A stretch of 64,000 nucleotides of DNA from CAYQLT01 sp964418425 (lineage in GTDB: Bacteria > Bacillota > Limnochordia > Limnochordales > Geochordaceae). This document shows, one piece after another, positions 1 through 8,713 of this stretch. The stretch is from assembly GCA_964418425.1 (NCBI GenBank), contig CAYQLT010000009.1, positions 13,274-77,273 of the forward strand, written 5' to 3'. A model generated the notes under the pieces. It had not been told where the DNA came from, did no database searches, and saw only the letters and a list, made by a program, of their open reading frames with translations. The first letter of the stretch is position 1, and the number at the start of each line of letters is the position of its first letter. The position numbers and the translations under genes were made by a program.

Positions 1-164
1 TGCCACGAATCCCACCCTCTTTGCAGCGGGCGCGGCTCCCCCGGTTGGAGGCAAAGGGGGAAACCCGCTGCCCGGCCCCATCTTACTAGAGCCGTGCCAT
101 CGAGGGAGGTGGTTCGGCGCGAGCTGACACGTGGGACAATCTGCCGCCCGAACCGTTGCCAGCG

Positions 165-1184
165 TCAGGGAGAGCCGATATAGACCTCTTCGCCGAAGCC
201 CTCCACCCGCCCGTTGGTAACCCGGACCACGTTTAACCGGCGGGCCATCTCCGCAGCCTCGTGGGTGATGGACTTGCCCGCGACAGCGGCCACCACGGCC
301 GGAACCAGCTTTCCGAGAGCGGAAGCCCGGGCTGCCGCGCGCCCCACGTCGTTGACCCCTATGCCCCAGGAGACCTCCACCAGCAGGTAAGCTTCCGCGC
401 CGGTGGTACGCAGCCGCCCGCGGGCAACCAGGTCACTCCACATGACCTCCTGGCGTTCCTGAAAACTCAGGCGGCCGTCTCGGACAGCCTGATCCAACAT
501 TTTGCCAAGCTGGTCCCGGTTGACGACGCGCAGGTTCTCCAGGATCGCGCCGAAGTAACCTGCGGCCTGCTCCACGTATGCCCGCTGCAGTTGAACGCCT
601 TTCAACTCGCCCAGGTCCCTCTCGACCGACTGCAGCCGCTCCTCGATGGATCGTAAGCGCTCCCCGACGGAATCCGCGAACGCGCTCATGCGGCGCTCCG
701 CCTCGGCCTGTGCTTGCGCAAGGCGTTGCACGTCCCCCGCCAAAGCCTCCAGACGCTCGTCCGTGCTCCGCTGCGCCTCGGCGAGTTGCTCCACCTGCGC
801 AGCCAGAACCTCCAGTCGCTCCTCCGTGCGCCGCTGCGCCTCCGCCAGTTGCTCGACCCGCGCAGCCAGAACCTCCAGTCGCTCCTCCGTGCGCCGCTGC
901 GCCTCGGCGAGTTGCTCCACCCGCTCCTCCGTGCGCCGCTGGGCCTGGGCCAGCTCCTCGACGCGAGCCTGGGTCTGTCGCAGGGCCTCTGCTAGAACCT
1001 GGAATCGCTCCTCCGTGGCGAGCTGGGCGCGAGTCAACTGGCGAACCTCGTCCGACAGCTCCTTAACTGCCCGTGGTAGCTGCAGTAGTTCGTCGGTGAG
1101 CACCAGTCTGCGCAACTCGCTGCGCCACTCGGGATGCTCTTCAAGGATCCGAATCAAGTCGTGAAAATCCTGCACCGAAAACAC
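165..1184 (-). CDS. Coiled-coil protein with C-terminal nuclease-like domain (DUF3782-like)
   Basis: This is a 339-residue protein of unknown function. Residues about 45-195 are a long heptad-repeat coiled coil built from near-identical 21-residue units containing EERLEVLAA and VEQLAEAQ. Residues about 200-339 form a globular domain ending in VYIGSP. The layout, a short helical N-terminus, a variable coiled coil and a compact alpha/beta end, is typical of a family common in thermophiles whose C-terminus is thought to be PD-(D/E)XK nuclease-like; I recognise that only loosely. The GTG start is supported by GGAGG seven bases upstream. There is no signal peptide or membrane segment, so it should be cytoplasmic. 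It lies alone, downstream of no obvious partner. Confidence 0.75.
   Translation of the reverse strand: MFSVQDFHDLIRILEEHPEWRSELRRLVLTDELLQLPRAVKELSDEVRQLTRAQLATEERFQVLAEALRQTQARVEELAQAQRRTEERVEQLAEAQRRTEERLEVLAARVEQLAEAQRRTEERLEVLAAQVEQLAEAQRSTDERLEALAGDVQRLAQAQAEAERRMSAFADSVGERLRSIEERLQSVERDLGELKGVQLQRAYVEQAAGYFGAILENLRVVNRDQLGKMLDQAVRDGRLSFQERQEVMWSDLVARGRLRTTGAEAYLLVEVSWGIGVNDVGRAAARASALGKLVPAVVAAVAGKSITHEAAEMARRLNVVRVTNGRVEGFGEEVYIGSP
768..957 (-). repeat. 63-bp tandem repeats encoding 21-residue coiled-coil units
   Basis: About three 63-bp units lie in frame inside the coiled-coil gene; the two covering about 769-900 are nearly identical and the flanking ones are diverged or shortened. 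Each unit encodes three heptads, so gain or loss of a unit would keep both the reading frame and the coiled-coil register. This suggests length variation by recombination or slippage. Confidence 0.7.
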
Positions 1185-1474
1185 AGGGCGCCTCCTCTCC
1201 TCCCCTCGGAGGCGACAACAAGTCGCTTTTCGTCATTTATCACACAGAACTACTGCTAAGCACCCACACGACCTTCCCCGGGCACGACAGGCACGGCTGG
1301 TGACTGCCCAAGGCACGAACTGGCGAGGGCGAGGAAGATTTTACCTTATCACGCCCAGCCGGTCAATAGGGATGCGCCGCGCCCGTAGCCAAGTGTATCA
1401 CAGGGTCGAATACCCTCGCGCGGCAGATCCGTGGCGCCCCGCAACCGCCGGACACCGCTCGCCAGTCCCAGCTA
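1185..1474. other. Intergenic stretch, no gene seen
   Basis: This stretch is less GC-rich than its neighbours around 1220-1250. It must hold the minus-strand promoter for the coiled-coil gene. A weak extended -10 (TGTGATAAA, read on the minus strand near 1235) is possible. No convincing ORF, terminator or RNA gene is visible. Confidence 0.4.
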
Positions 1475-3169
1475 TCACCGGCTACCCTGTCTGGGAACGA
1501 TCAGCCGACCCCGGCGCTCCCATCCGGCGCTCAGCGGGGCCCCAGATGACCTTGGCTCTTCCGGATCGTCCGTCTCGTCGGCTGGCCCGCCGCGAGAGGC
1601 CGGGGCTGAAGAGGGAGTGCCGGCTCCCTTCGGCGCCAGAAGATGGTGTCGGGTCTCCTGCCAGGCTGGCATGGCGCGCTCCCAGTTCAAGCGTCGCAAC
1701 CCGAGTTGTGCTGCTACTTGGCCGAGCTCTTCCGGTCCCGGGGCCAGGAGAGGGGCGGAGGGGTTGGTAGAGCCTTCTTGAGGCTCCTGGCTCTCTTCTT
1801 CGTCTTCAAGCCGAGGCACCTCTTGCTCCAAATCCGTCAGGACAAGGTCAAAGCCGTCTCCCCGCTGCTGACGGTACGACACGTAGCGCATCACCAACGC
1901 CGTGGCTGCCAGGTTTTCCAGGATGGTTATCCCCCGGACCGGCCGGGTCGGATCCTCCAGCCCCAACCCCACCGCCACCGCACAGGCCGCGGCCCGATCC
2001 CAACCTTCCGCCCACAGCCGGTACGCCAGCTCGTAAAACCGTTCCGCATAGAGAGCCCGCGACGCGGCCTCGTTGTATAAGCGGGATACCGCCCGCTCGG
2101 TAAACTGGCTCAGCCAACCCCCGCCGAAGCTGACTTCCAACTTCCCCTCCAGGACTGTTCGTGCCAACTCCCATTCCGGCTCGATGGCTTTGATGGGGAC
2201 CCAAGGGTGCAGCAGACCATTCATCAGGCCCCCGCTTCTTCGAAGGTAGTCGTCCAGGTGCTCTCTTGCGTCGGCGACCCGCTCCGGGGCAACCAAGAAA
2301 ACCAGCGGCCGCGGGAAATCGGGGCCCGCCGCCACCTCGTCGGGATGAACTCCGTCCCACTCGGGGTCGGGCCGTCCGCTCTCCCTGCGGCGCGCAAGCC
2401 CTCGACGAAACAGATAACGCCCGTACTCCACGGGGACGGCCATGAAGCGCTCATAGGCTCGCCAGTCTTTTCGATTATGCCAGGAAACGAACTCTCGCTT
2501 GGAGTACGGCATCACCTCGACGCGCTCCAGCGTCCCGGATGCGTCGAACTCCACCAGCAATGTGGCAAAGAGTCCCCGCGGTGACGCAAACGGCACAAGC
2601 GCGAGCCGGTGCCCCTCTCCGTCGTAAAGCGTGACCAGTGCGTGCAGCTCCGGCGTCACCCGCTGCTGGCGAAAGGAGCGAGCCCGGTACGGTACCGCCG
2701 CCAGGAGCCGAGTGCGGTCAGCCGTGCCGACACCGTCCGATCTCCCGCCGGATCCCCGCACGTCGGCATGCCGCCCCTCGGCTCCCGCCGTCTCTGCGTC
2801 CCCCTGTTCGCCCGCCTGCGCCGCTTCTTGCGCCGCCTCGCCCGGGCCAACGGAAACGCCCGCACGCTGAGCCGCCACCTCGACGCCCCGGCCGGCTACA
2901 AGCGCCAGAGCCTGACCGGCCGCTTTGCGCAGCCGCTTGACCTGACTTCGCTCTCGATACGCCACGAGAACCGCCGCGGCGGCCTCTTCCCGGCAGCGGC
3001 CCAGGGCGTCGATGACCTCGCGAACGCGGTCCGAGTGGGCTCGCTCCGCGTCCAGAAGCGCCCCGGCAAAGGCCTTCGGCCCTGCGGCCAGCCCTCGGGC
3101 GACCAGTTGCTGAGGTGTGCTGGCGCCTTCTGCCAAATCTTGGAGGAGGCTTTCCATCGCCGACGTCAT
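1475..3169 (-). CDS. Conserved-looking hypothetical protein coupled to dppC-like gene
   Basis: I do not recognise this 564-residue protein. Residues 1-100 are alpha-helical and HEAT-like. Residues about 100-150 are an Ala/Gly/Gln-rich linker. Residues about 150-430 form a folded core with many aromatic and charged residues (PYSKREFVSWHNRKDW, YNEAASRALYAERFYELAYR). The last 120 residues are acidic then Pro/Ser-rich and probably disordered. No signal peptide or membrane segment is apparent. Its ATG overlaps the stop of the upstream permease gene as ATGA (3166-3169), so the two are translationally coupled and probably functionally linked. Codon usage matches the neighbours, which argues that it is a real gene. 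Confidence 0.75.
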   Translation of the reverse strand: MTSAMESLLQDLAEGASTPQQLVARGLAAGPKAFAGALLDAERAHSDRVREVIDALGRCREEAAAAVLVAYRERSQVKRLRKAAGQALALVAGRGVEVAAQRAGVSVGPGEAAQEAAQAGEQGDAETAGAEGRHADVRGSGGRSDGVGTADRTRLLAAVPYRARSFRQQRVTPELHALVTLYDGEGHRLALVPFASPRGLFATLLVEFDASGTLERVEVMPYSKREFVSWHNRKDWRAYERFMAVPVEYGRYLFRRGLARRRESGRPDPEWDGVHPDEVAAGPDFPRPLVFLVAPERVADAREHLDDYLRRSGGLMNGLLHPWVPIKAIEPEWELARTVLEGKLEVSFGGGWLSQFTERAVSRLYNEAASRALYAERFYELAYRLWAEGWDRAAACAVAVGLGLEDPTRPVRGITILENLAATALVMRYVSYRQQRGDGFDLVLTDLEQEVPRLEDEEESQEPQEGSTNPSAPLLAPGPEELGQVAAQLGLRRLNWERAMPAWQETRHHLLAPKGAGTPSSAPASRGGPADETDDPEEPRSSGAPLSAGWERRGRLIVPRQGSR

Positions 3170-4113
3170 GCTCGCTCACCTGCTTTCGGCCCAGCCGATA
3201 CGACCCGGCGGACCCGATCCCTGCTGCGGATGCTGCCGCCGGCCGCCTCGGAGACGCTGGTGATGTCCGCTGTGGGGCCCGGGCGCGCAAAAAGCCCCGG
3301 CCAATCGCGCCGGCCCCGGCGCGCGCCGCTCACGTCCATACGGTCTCGCAGTCCGTCCCCCAGCAAATTGAAGCCCAGCACGCTGAGCGCGATGGCAAGT
3401 CCGGGAAACAGCGCCGGATACGGAGAGAGCACCAAGAAACCCTGAGCCTCCCGCAACATCCGCCCCCAGCTGGGGTTAGGCGGCTGGGTGCCCAGGCCCA
3501 GGTAGGATAGCGCCGCCTCCGCCAGTACGGCCACGCCGAAGGCGAAGCTGGACTGGATGGCCAGCGGCCCGAGTATGTTGGGGAGCACATGGCGGCGCAG
3601 CAGGTGGCCCGGGGGCGCCCCGATGGCACGGGCTGCCTCCACGTACGCCTGCGGCTTCACCGCCATCACCGAAGCCCTCGTCACCCGCGCGAAGGCCGGA
3701 ACCGCGGAAATCCCCACCGCCACCATCGAACTCGTCGCCCCCGGCCCCCACGCCGTCGCCAGAAGCAGTGCGAGCAAAAGGGCCGGGAAAGCGTACAGCG
3801 CGTCCATCACCGACATCACCGCCCGGTCCCACCAGCCGCCCGCGTAGCCGGCAGCCAGCCCCAGCGCCAGGCCTGCCCCAAGGCCGATCCCGACCGCCAC
3901 CATGCCGACCCACAGCGCGTTTTGCGCCCCCACCATCACCCGGGAGAGGATGTCCCGACCGAAGTGGTCCGTGCCCAGCGGATGGGCCGCCGAGGGGGGC
4001 GCCAGGCGGTTTAGGAAGTTGACCTGGTTGGGGTTGTAGGGGACGTACATCAGGCTGACGAGGGCGATGACGCCCACAAATAGCACGATGGCGGCGCCCA
4101 GGCGTAACGACAT
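3166..4113 (-). CDS. Peptide/nickel ABC transporter permease, DppC/OppC type
   Basis: This is an inner-membrane permease of the family that imports di- and oligopeptides. It has an N-terminal membrane helix (about residues 8-28), the characteristic LGTDHFGRDILSRVM segment about residue 47, and a typical EAAR-IGA cytoplasmic coupling loop (EAARAIGAPPGHLLRRHVLPN) that contacts the ATPase. The family normally ends just after the GDGLRD motif; here about 50 extra Arg/Gly/Ser-rich residues follow. The partner permease DppB and the solute-binding protein lie on the opposite strand 3-5 kb away rather than next to it, and no ATPase gene is in the window. An SD-like GGGGGATGAG precedes the ATG. Confidence 0.92.
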   Translation of the reverse strand: MSLRLGAAIVLFVGVIALVSLMYVPYNPNQVNFLNRLAPPSAAHPLGTDHFGRDILSRVMVGAQNALWVGMVAVGIGLGAGLALGLAAGYAGGWWDRAVMSVMDALYAFPALLLALLLATAWGPGATSSMVAVGISAVPAFARVTRASVMAVKPQAYVEAARAIGAPPGHLLRRHVLPNILGPLAIQSSFAFGVAVLAEAALSYLGLGTQPPNPSWGRMLREAQGFLVLSPYPALFPGLAIALSVLGFNLLGDGLRDRMDVSGARRGRRDWPGLFARPGPTADITSVSEAAGGSIRSRDRVRRVVSAGPKAGERA

Positions 4114-4140
4114 GGCTGTAAAGTCTCATCCCCCGGCGCC

Positions 4141-4146
4141 ATTGTA
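4141..4146 (-). promoter_or_regulatory. Candidate -10 element for the DppC-type permease gene
   Basis: TACAAT on the minus strand, directly preceded by TG, lies 28 bases upstream of the permease ATG and would give a leader of about 20 bases. No good -35 is seen. It sits inside a CCCCCGG/CCGGGGG inverted repeat. Confidence 0.35.
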
Positions 4147-4389
4147 CACCAGCGCCCGAGCCGGGGGCCTTGCGTCCGGGAAAGTCTTCCACCCGCACTG
4201 CAGCTGCTCCGCAGACGGCTTGTACGCTTCGCCCCCGCAGGGAGATAATGGGGGGCGATCGAGCCGCTGCAAGCACTGGCAGCGCCCGCCCCACAACCGA
4301 GGCGACGACACAGAGCACCAACGACCTCGCTGGTGGGAAAGAAGCAGGGCTGGTGAGGAAGAAGGAAAGTTGCTGAGGAAGAAGCGCCC

Positions 4390-5742
4390 ATGATGCAAGG
4401 AGAAGCCCAAATAACGCAAAAGCGAGAGGCGGAATACGAAGAAGAGGTTCGCACCCTGACCCGCCGGCACGTGCTGGTCCCGTGGGTCGCCCAGAGGCCG
4501 CTTACGCACCCGGTCATCGACCATGCGGAAGGTTGCTGGCTGTATGGCCCGGGCGGAGGCCGCTACCTCGATCTCTCCTCCGGCCTCGTCAACGCCAACA
4601 TCGGCCATGGCCATCCCCACGTGATCGCCGCCATCGAGCGCCAGGCCCGCCGCGTCACCTACGTGGTCCCCACCTTCGCCACCGACGTTCGGGCCAGGCT
4701 CGCCCGGGAGCTGGCAGCCATCTCGCCGCAGGGCCGGCTCACCCGGGTATTCTTCACCACCGGCGGCACGGAGGCGGTGGAAAACGCCATCAAGATGGCC
4801 CGCCTCGTCACGGGCCGCTTCAAGGTGCTGGCGTCCTACCGCTCCTTCCACGGGGGCACCTACGGAGCGCTGTCCGCCAGCGGGGAGAGCCGCCGCTGGC
4901 CTGCGGAGCCGGGCATCCCGGGCATCGTCCACTTCTTCACACCTTATCCGTACCGAAGCCCGTTTCCCGTACCGCCCGAGCGGGAGGCCGAGGCCGCGCT
5001 GGCCCACCTGGAGCAGGTTCTGCAGTACGAGGGTCCGCACACGGTGGCGGCCGTGCTGCTGGAGCCCATCGCCGGTTCCAATGGGGTGGTGGTGCCCCCG
5101 GACGGTTACCTGCAGGGGGTTCGAGAGATCTGCAGCCGCCACGGCATCCTCCTCATCCTCGATGAGGTGATGACGGGCTTCGGGCGCACCGGCCGATGGT
5201 TCGCCGCCGAGCACTGGGGTGTGGTCCCCGACATGATCACGTTCGCCAAGGGGGTGAGCGCAGGCTACGTCCCGCTGGGGGGCGTTCTGGTGTCGGAGGA
5301 GGTGGCCGCATACTTCGACGACCATGTCCTGGCGGGGGGCCTGACGTACAGCGGGCACGCCCTCGCCTGCGCCGCCGGGCTGGCCGCCATCGAGGTCTAC
5401 CGGCAGGAGGGGCTCGTGGAACGTGCGGCCCGCATGGAGTCCGCCCTGCGGGAGCGGCTGATCCAGCTCGCCGCACGACATCCCCTCATCGGGGACGTGC
5501 GGGGCAAAGGTCTTTTCTTCGCGCTGGAACTGGTCAAGGATCGGGCCACGCGGGAACCGTGGGTTCCCTGGAACAGCCGGGACTCCGGCCCCACGAACCG
5601 CCTGTTGGGCGCCCTGCTGCGGCGTGGCGTGTACGTGTTCGGGCGGTGGAACGTCCTCATCCTGGCGCCGCCCCTGACCATCGGGGAGCCGGAGCTGGAC
5701 TTCGCCGCCCAAGCGCTGGATGGAGCGCTGGCCGAAGCATGA
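4390..5742 (+). CDS. Class III PLP-dependent aminotransferase
   Basis: This is a 450-residue fold-type I aminotransferase of the acetylornithine/4-aminobutyrate/beta-alanine group. The sequence shows the PLP phosphate-binding TTGGTEAVENAIKMAR, the aromatic-rich FHGGTYGALSASGE, the cofactor-pyridine Asp in LILDEVMTGFGRTG and the Schiff-base Lys in ITFAKGVSAGY. Length and motif order are normal, so it should be active; the amino-donor substrate cannot be read from sequence. The start is preceded by two GAGGAAGAAG direct repeats, the second of which serves as a plausible SD. It heads a plus-strand operon with an M20 peptidase and a peptide-type solute-binding protein, which points to use of imported peptides or amino-acid derivatives. 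Confidence 0.93.
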   Translation: MMQGEAQITQKREAEYEEEVRTLTRRHVLVPWVAQRPLTHPVIDHAEGCWLYGPGGGRYLDLSSGLVNANIGHGHPHVIAAIERQARRVTYVVPTFATDVRARLARELAAISPQGRLTRVFFTTGGTEAVENAIKMARLVTGRFKVLASYRSFHGGTYGALSASGESRRWPAEPGIPGIVHFFTPYPYRSPFPVPPEREAEAALAHLEQVLQYEGPHTVAAVLLEPIAGSNGVVVPPDGYLQGVREICSRHGILLILDEVMTGFGRTGRWFAAEHWGVVPDMITFAKGVSAGYVPLGGVLVSEEVAAYFDDHVLAGGLTYSGHALACAAGLAAIEVYRQEGLVERAARMESALRERLIQLAARHPLIGDVRGKGLFFALELVKDRATREPWVPWNSRDSGPTNRLLGALLRRGVYVFGRWNVLILAPPLTIGEPELDFAAQALDGALAEA

Positions 5743-5764
5743 ACTCGAAGCGGGTGGCGGCGGC

Positions 5765-6970
5765 GTGAGCGAGCTTGAGCGCCTCGCGCAGGCAGCTGCA
5801 TCGGCCGTGGACCGGGAAGAGCTGGTGCGCCTCGCCGTCGAACTGGTGCGCATCCCGAGCCACTACCCGGGCCCCGGCGAAGCGCCCGTGGTGGATCATC
5901 TCGCCGGCTACCTGGGCTCCCGAGGCTTCCAGGTGCGGGTGCAGGAGGTCATGCCCGGGCGACCCAACCTCATCGCGGACCTGGGGGAGGGGCCGGGAGG
6001 GCTCATCCTGGAGGGGCATGCCGACGTCGTCACCCCGGGGGACGAAGCGGCCTGGCGCCACCCTCCATTCGGCGGGGTGCTGGAGGGCGGCCGGCTGTAC
6101 GGGCGCGGGGCCGCCGACATGAAGGGAGGGCTGGCCGCGGCCATCGTAGCGTCTTTGGCCGTGCGGCAGGTGTGGGGCACGCCGCCCCGGCGGCTGCGGC
6201 TGGCGGTGCTGGCGGACGAAGAGGGGATGATGGCCGGGGTCAAGGCGTTTGTGCGGGCCGGCCATGCCCGGGGCTTTCGCGGGGCCGTGGTCTGCGAACC
6301 CGAGGAAAACGAGATCTGCCTGTGGCAAAAGGGAGCCATGCGGGTTCGAATGCGCTTTCGAGGGCGGATGGCCCACGGCGCCATGCCCTACGCCGGCGCC
6401 AACCCCATCCCTGCCGCCGCGCTCGCCGCGGTGCGAGTCGCCGAGATGGAGCGGCACGTGCAGGCGGCGATGCGTCACGAGCAGCTCGGGCTGCCCTACC
6501 TCACACCCACGGTGCTGGAGGCCAGCGCGGGCGAGGGACAGCTCAACGTCATCCCACCTCAGGCGGTACTGGCGCTGGACGTACGCACCGTTCCCGGGCT
6601 GGAGCACGGACGGCTGCGCCGGGAGCTCGAGCAGGCGATGGCCGAGGCGCTGAACGCGTGTCCCGGGGTGAGCGGCGAGCTTGAGGTCATCGAGGATCGT
6701 CCGGCCACCGAGACCCCGCCGCAGGCGATGGTGGTGCGGGCAGCCGAGCGGGCGCTTCGGCTGCTGGGGCTTCCGGTGCGCTACGGGGCCGTGCCCGGCG
6801 CCACCGACGGGACTTTCCTGTGGGCGTGGGAGCAGTTGCCCATCGTCACCCTGGGGCCGGGCGGCCGCAGCGTGCCCCACCAGGTAGATGAGTTCGTCGA
6901 GATCGACCAGGTGGTGCAGGCGGCACAGATCTATGCGGCGTTGGCCGTGTTGATGCTGGGCGAGCCGTAG
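5765..6970 (+). CDS. M20 family metallopeptidase (ArgE/DapE/ACY1 type)
   Basis: This is a zinc-dependent amidohydrolase or exopeptidase of about 400 residues. Metal-site motifs appear in order: LEGHADVV (His and Asp), GRGAADMKGG (bridging Asp), LADEEGMMAG (catalytic Glu pair), a DGTFL segment and the late VPHQVDEFV (His). An internal dimerisation domain begins near MRVRMRFRGRMAHGAMPY. Likely substrates are N-acyl amino acids or dipeptides. I chose the GTG at 5765; an in-frame ATG at 5720 lies inside the aminotransferase end and has no SD. The next gene in the operon is a peptide-type solute-binding protein. Confidence 0.9.
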   Translation: MSELERLAQAAASAVDREELVRLAVELVRIPSHYPGPGEAPVVDHLAGYLGSRGFQVRVQEVMPGRPNLIADLGEGPGGLILEGHADVVTPGDEAAWRHPPFGGVLEGGRLYGRGAADMKGGLAAAIVASLAVRQVWGTPPRRLRLAVLADEEGMMAGVKAFVRAGHARGFRGAVVCEPEENEICLWQKGAMRVRMRFRGRMAHGAMPYAGANPIPAAALAAVRVAEMERHVQAAMRHEQLGLPYLTPTVLEASAGEGQLNVIPPQAVLALDVRTVPGLEHGRLRRELEQAMAEALNACPGVSGELEVIEDRPATETPPQAMVVRAAERALRLLGLPVRYGAVPGATDGTFLWAWEQLPIVTLGPGGRSVPHQVDEFVEIDQVVQAAQIYAALAVLMLGEP

Positions 6971-6971
6971 A

Positions 6972-7013
6972 GGCGCCCGTGGCCGGCGGGTGCAGTCTGC
7001 CCGTCCGGGCGCC
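6972..7013 (+). promoter_or_regulatory. Intercistronic stem-loop upstream of solute-binding protein gene
   Basis: GGCGCCCG (6972-6979) pairs with CGGGCGCC (7006-7013). An inner CGGG/CCCG can extend the structure. There is no T-tract, so it is more likely an RNA-stability or processing element than a terminator. It separates the enzyme genes from the highly expressed class of binding-protein gene. Confidence 0.4.
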
Positions 7014-7191
7014 GGCGACGGCCGGCGAAAGGGACAGCGGGCCAGGAGCGGTTGGGAGGCGAAACGCGGTGCAGAAGTTTGCGCGGTGCAATCGGGCAGG
7101 AAGCCCGGGGGATCGGGCGCGGAGGGGGAGCCATGGGGGCAGCCGCAGCGGAACGGGGCGGCTCGCGACGTGGCTGCGCGCGGGGCCGAGC

Positions 7192-8697
7192 ATGGCAGCG
7201 CGGCTGGGGCTTGCGGCGCTGGTGGCCCTGTGGGCCCTGACAGCGGGTGCGTCCGCCGGGGCGGCGGCCGGCCAGGAGGGGCGGCTTGTCATCGCCATCA
7301 ACGCGGAGCCGCCGGTGCTGGACCCCAGCGCCTCCACCTCCCAGGAGATCGCCCGGATCCTGTACGACAACGTGCTCCAGGGGCTGGTCAAGTTCAACGT
7401 CCGGGGGGAGATCGTCCCGGCCCTGGCCGAGGCCTGGCAGGTCTCGCCGGACGGCCTCACCTACCGGTTCACGTTGCGTCGGGGTGTCCGGTTTCACGAT
7501 GGCTCCGGCTTCGATGCCGAGGACGTCTTGTTCAAGTTCCGAAGGGCTCTCGATCCCAACTCCGGCCACACCCATCCGGAGTACTACGCGGACATCGCCG
7601 AACTTCAGGCTCCCGACCCCTACACGGTGGTGTTCCGGCTGCGGCAACCCAACTCGGAATTCCTCTTCAACCTGGCTCGGCCGGACTCCGTGATCGGACC
7701 GGCCGGGCGAACCGATGAGCAGAAGACCCACCCCATCGGAACGGGGCCGTTTCGTTTCGTCGCTTGGGACCGCGGCGTGGGGGTGCGGCTGGAGCGCTTC
7801 GATGCCTATTACGTGCCCGGCCTGCCGGCCCTACAGGCGGTCACCTTCCGGTTCCTGCCGGACCAAAACGCCCAGATCGCGGCGCTTCGGGCCGGCGACA
7901 TCGATGTCATCGGGTACGGCGTGACGCCGGAGAACGCGCTGGCCATCCGGCAGGACCCCCGGCTCAAACTGGTGACGGGCAGCTCGACGGTGGAGATCAC
8001 GGTGGGGATGAACAACTCCCGCCCGCCGTTCAACGACATTCGCGTCCGGCGCGCCATTCACTACGCCGTCGACAAAGAGGAGCTTGTGCAGGGGGTGATG
8101 ATGGGCCTTGGGACCAAACTGGGCAGCCATCGCAGCCCCATCGAGAGTTGCTACGTCGACCTGTCCGGACGCTACCCCTACGATCCGGCCCGCGCGCGGG
8201 CGCTGCTGGCGGAGGCGGGATACGGCCCCCAAAACCCCCTGCGCTTCACCTTCACCCTGGCGGCTCCGTACCCGTACGAACGGCGCCTGGGTGAAGCCAT
8301 CGCCGCGCAACTGGAACGGGTGGGGGTGCAGGCCCGCCTGGAGGTGGTGGAGTGGGCCACGTGGCTGTCCCGGGTGTTTCGAGGCGCCGACTACCAGATG
8401 ACCATCATCGGCCACTCAGAGCCCAACGACATCAACATCTACGCCAACCCGAACTATTATTTCCGCTACGACAACCCCGCGTTCCGGCAGACGTATGAGC
8501 AGTACCTGCGAACCACCGACCCCCGTGCCGCCTGCTCGCTGATGGAGAGCCTGCAGCGGATGCTGGCGGAGGACGCGGTCAACCTGTGGGTTATCAACGC
8601 TCCGTATGTGGCAGCCATGCGGCGAGAGGTGACCGGCTGGTGGACCGACCAGCCGACGCCCAGTATGAACGTGACGGAGGTGCGCCTGGCACGCTGA
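7192..8697 (+). CDS. ABC transporter solute-binding protein, family 5 (peptide type)
   Basis: This is an extracytoplasmic receptor of about 500 residues of the DppA/OppA class. The start at 7192 gives a signal peptide (MAARLG, a hydrophobic run, cleavage near ASA-GAAAG) followed by the family signature AINAEPPVLDPS, then YRFTLRRGVRFHDG about residue 90 and GTGPFRF about residue 180. There is no lipobox Cys, so it is either released or held by another means. An in-frame upstream extension to 6979 is Gly/Arg-rich and not credible. It is followed after 16 bases by its DppB permease. Confidence 0.9.
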   Translation: MAARLGLAALVALWALTAGASAGAAAGQEGRLVIAINAEPPVLDPSASTSQEIARILYDNVLQGLVKFNVRGEIVPALAEAWQVSPDGLTYRFTLRRGVRFHDGSGFDAEDVLFKFRRALDPNSGHTHPEYYADIAELQAPDPYTVVFRLRQPNSEFLFNLARPDSVIGPAGRTDEQKTHPIGTGPFRFVAWDRGVGVRLERFDAYYVPGLPALQAVTFRFLPDQNAQIAALRAGDIDVIGYGVTPENALAIRQDPRLKLVTGSSTVEITVGMNNSRPPFNDIRVRRAIHYAVDKEELVQGVMMGLGTKLGSHRSPIESCYVDLSGRYPYDPARARALLAEAGYGPQNPLRFTFTLAAPYPYERRLGEAIAAQLERVGVQARLEVVEWATWLSRVFRGADYQMTIIGHSEPNDINIYANPNYYFRYDNPAFRQTYEQYLRTTDPRAACSLMESLQRMLAEDAVNLWVINAPYVAAMRREVTGWWTDQPTPSMNVTEVRLAR

Positions 8698-8713
8698 AGA
8701 GCGCCGGTAGGCG

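Noticed and set aside
1..164. End of a gene at the left edge
   Set aside because: No frame with protein-like composition could be followed; I see nothing supportable in these bases.
700..960. Regular repeats that could be mistaken for a CRISPR array
   Set aside because: They are contiguous, in frame and encode coiled-coil heptads, with no spacers.
4126..5853. 575-codon minus-strand open frame opposite the aminotransferase
   Set aside because: A shadow of the conserved class III aminotransferase; no motif, Pro/Gly/Arg-rich.
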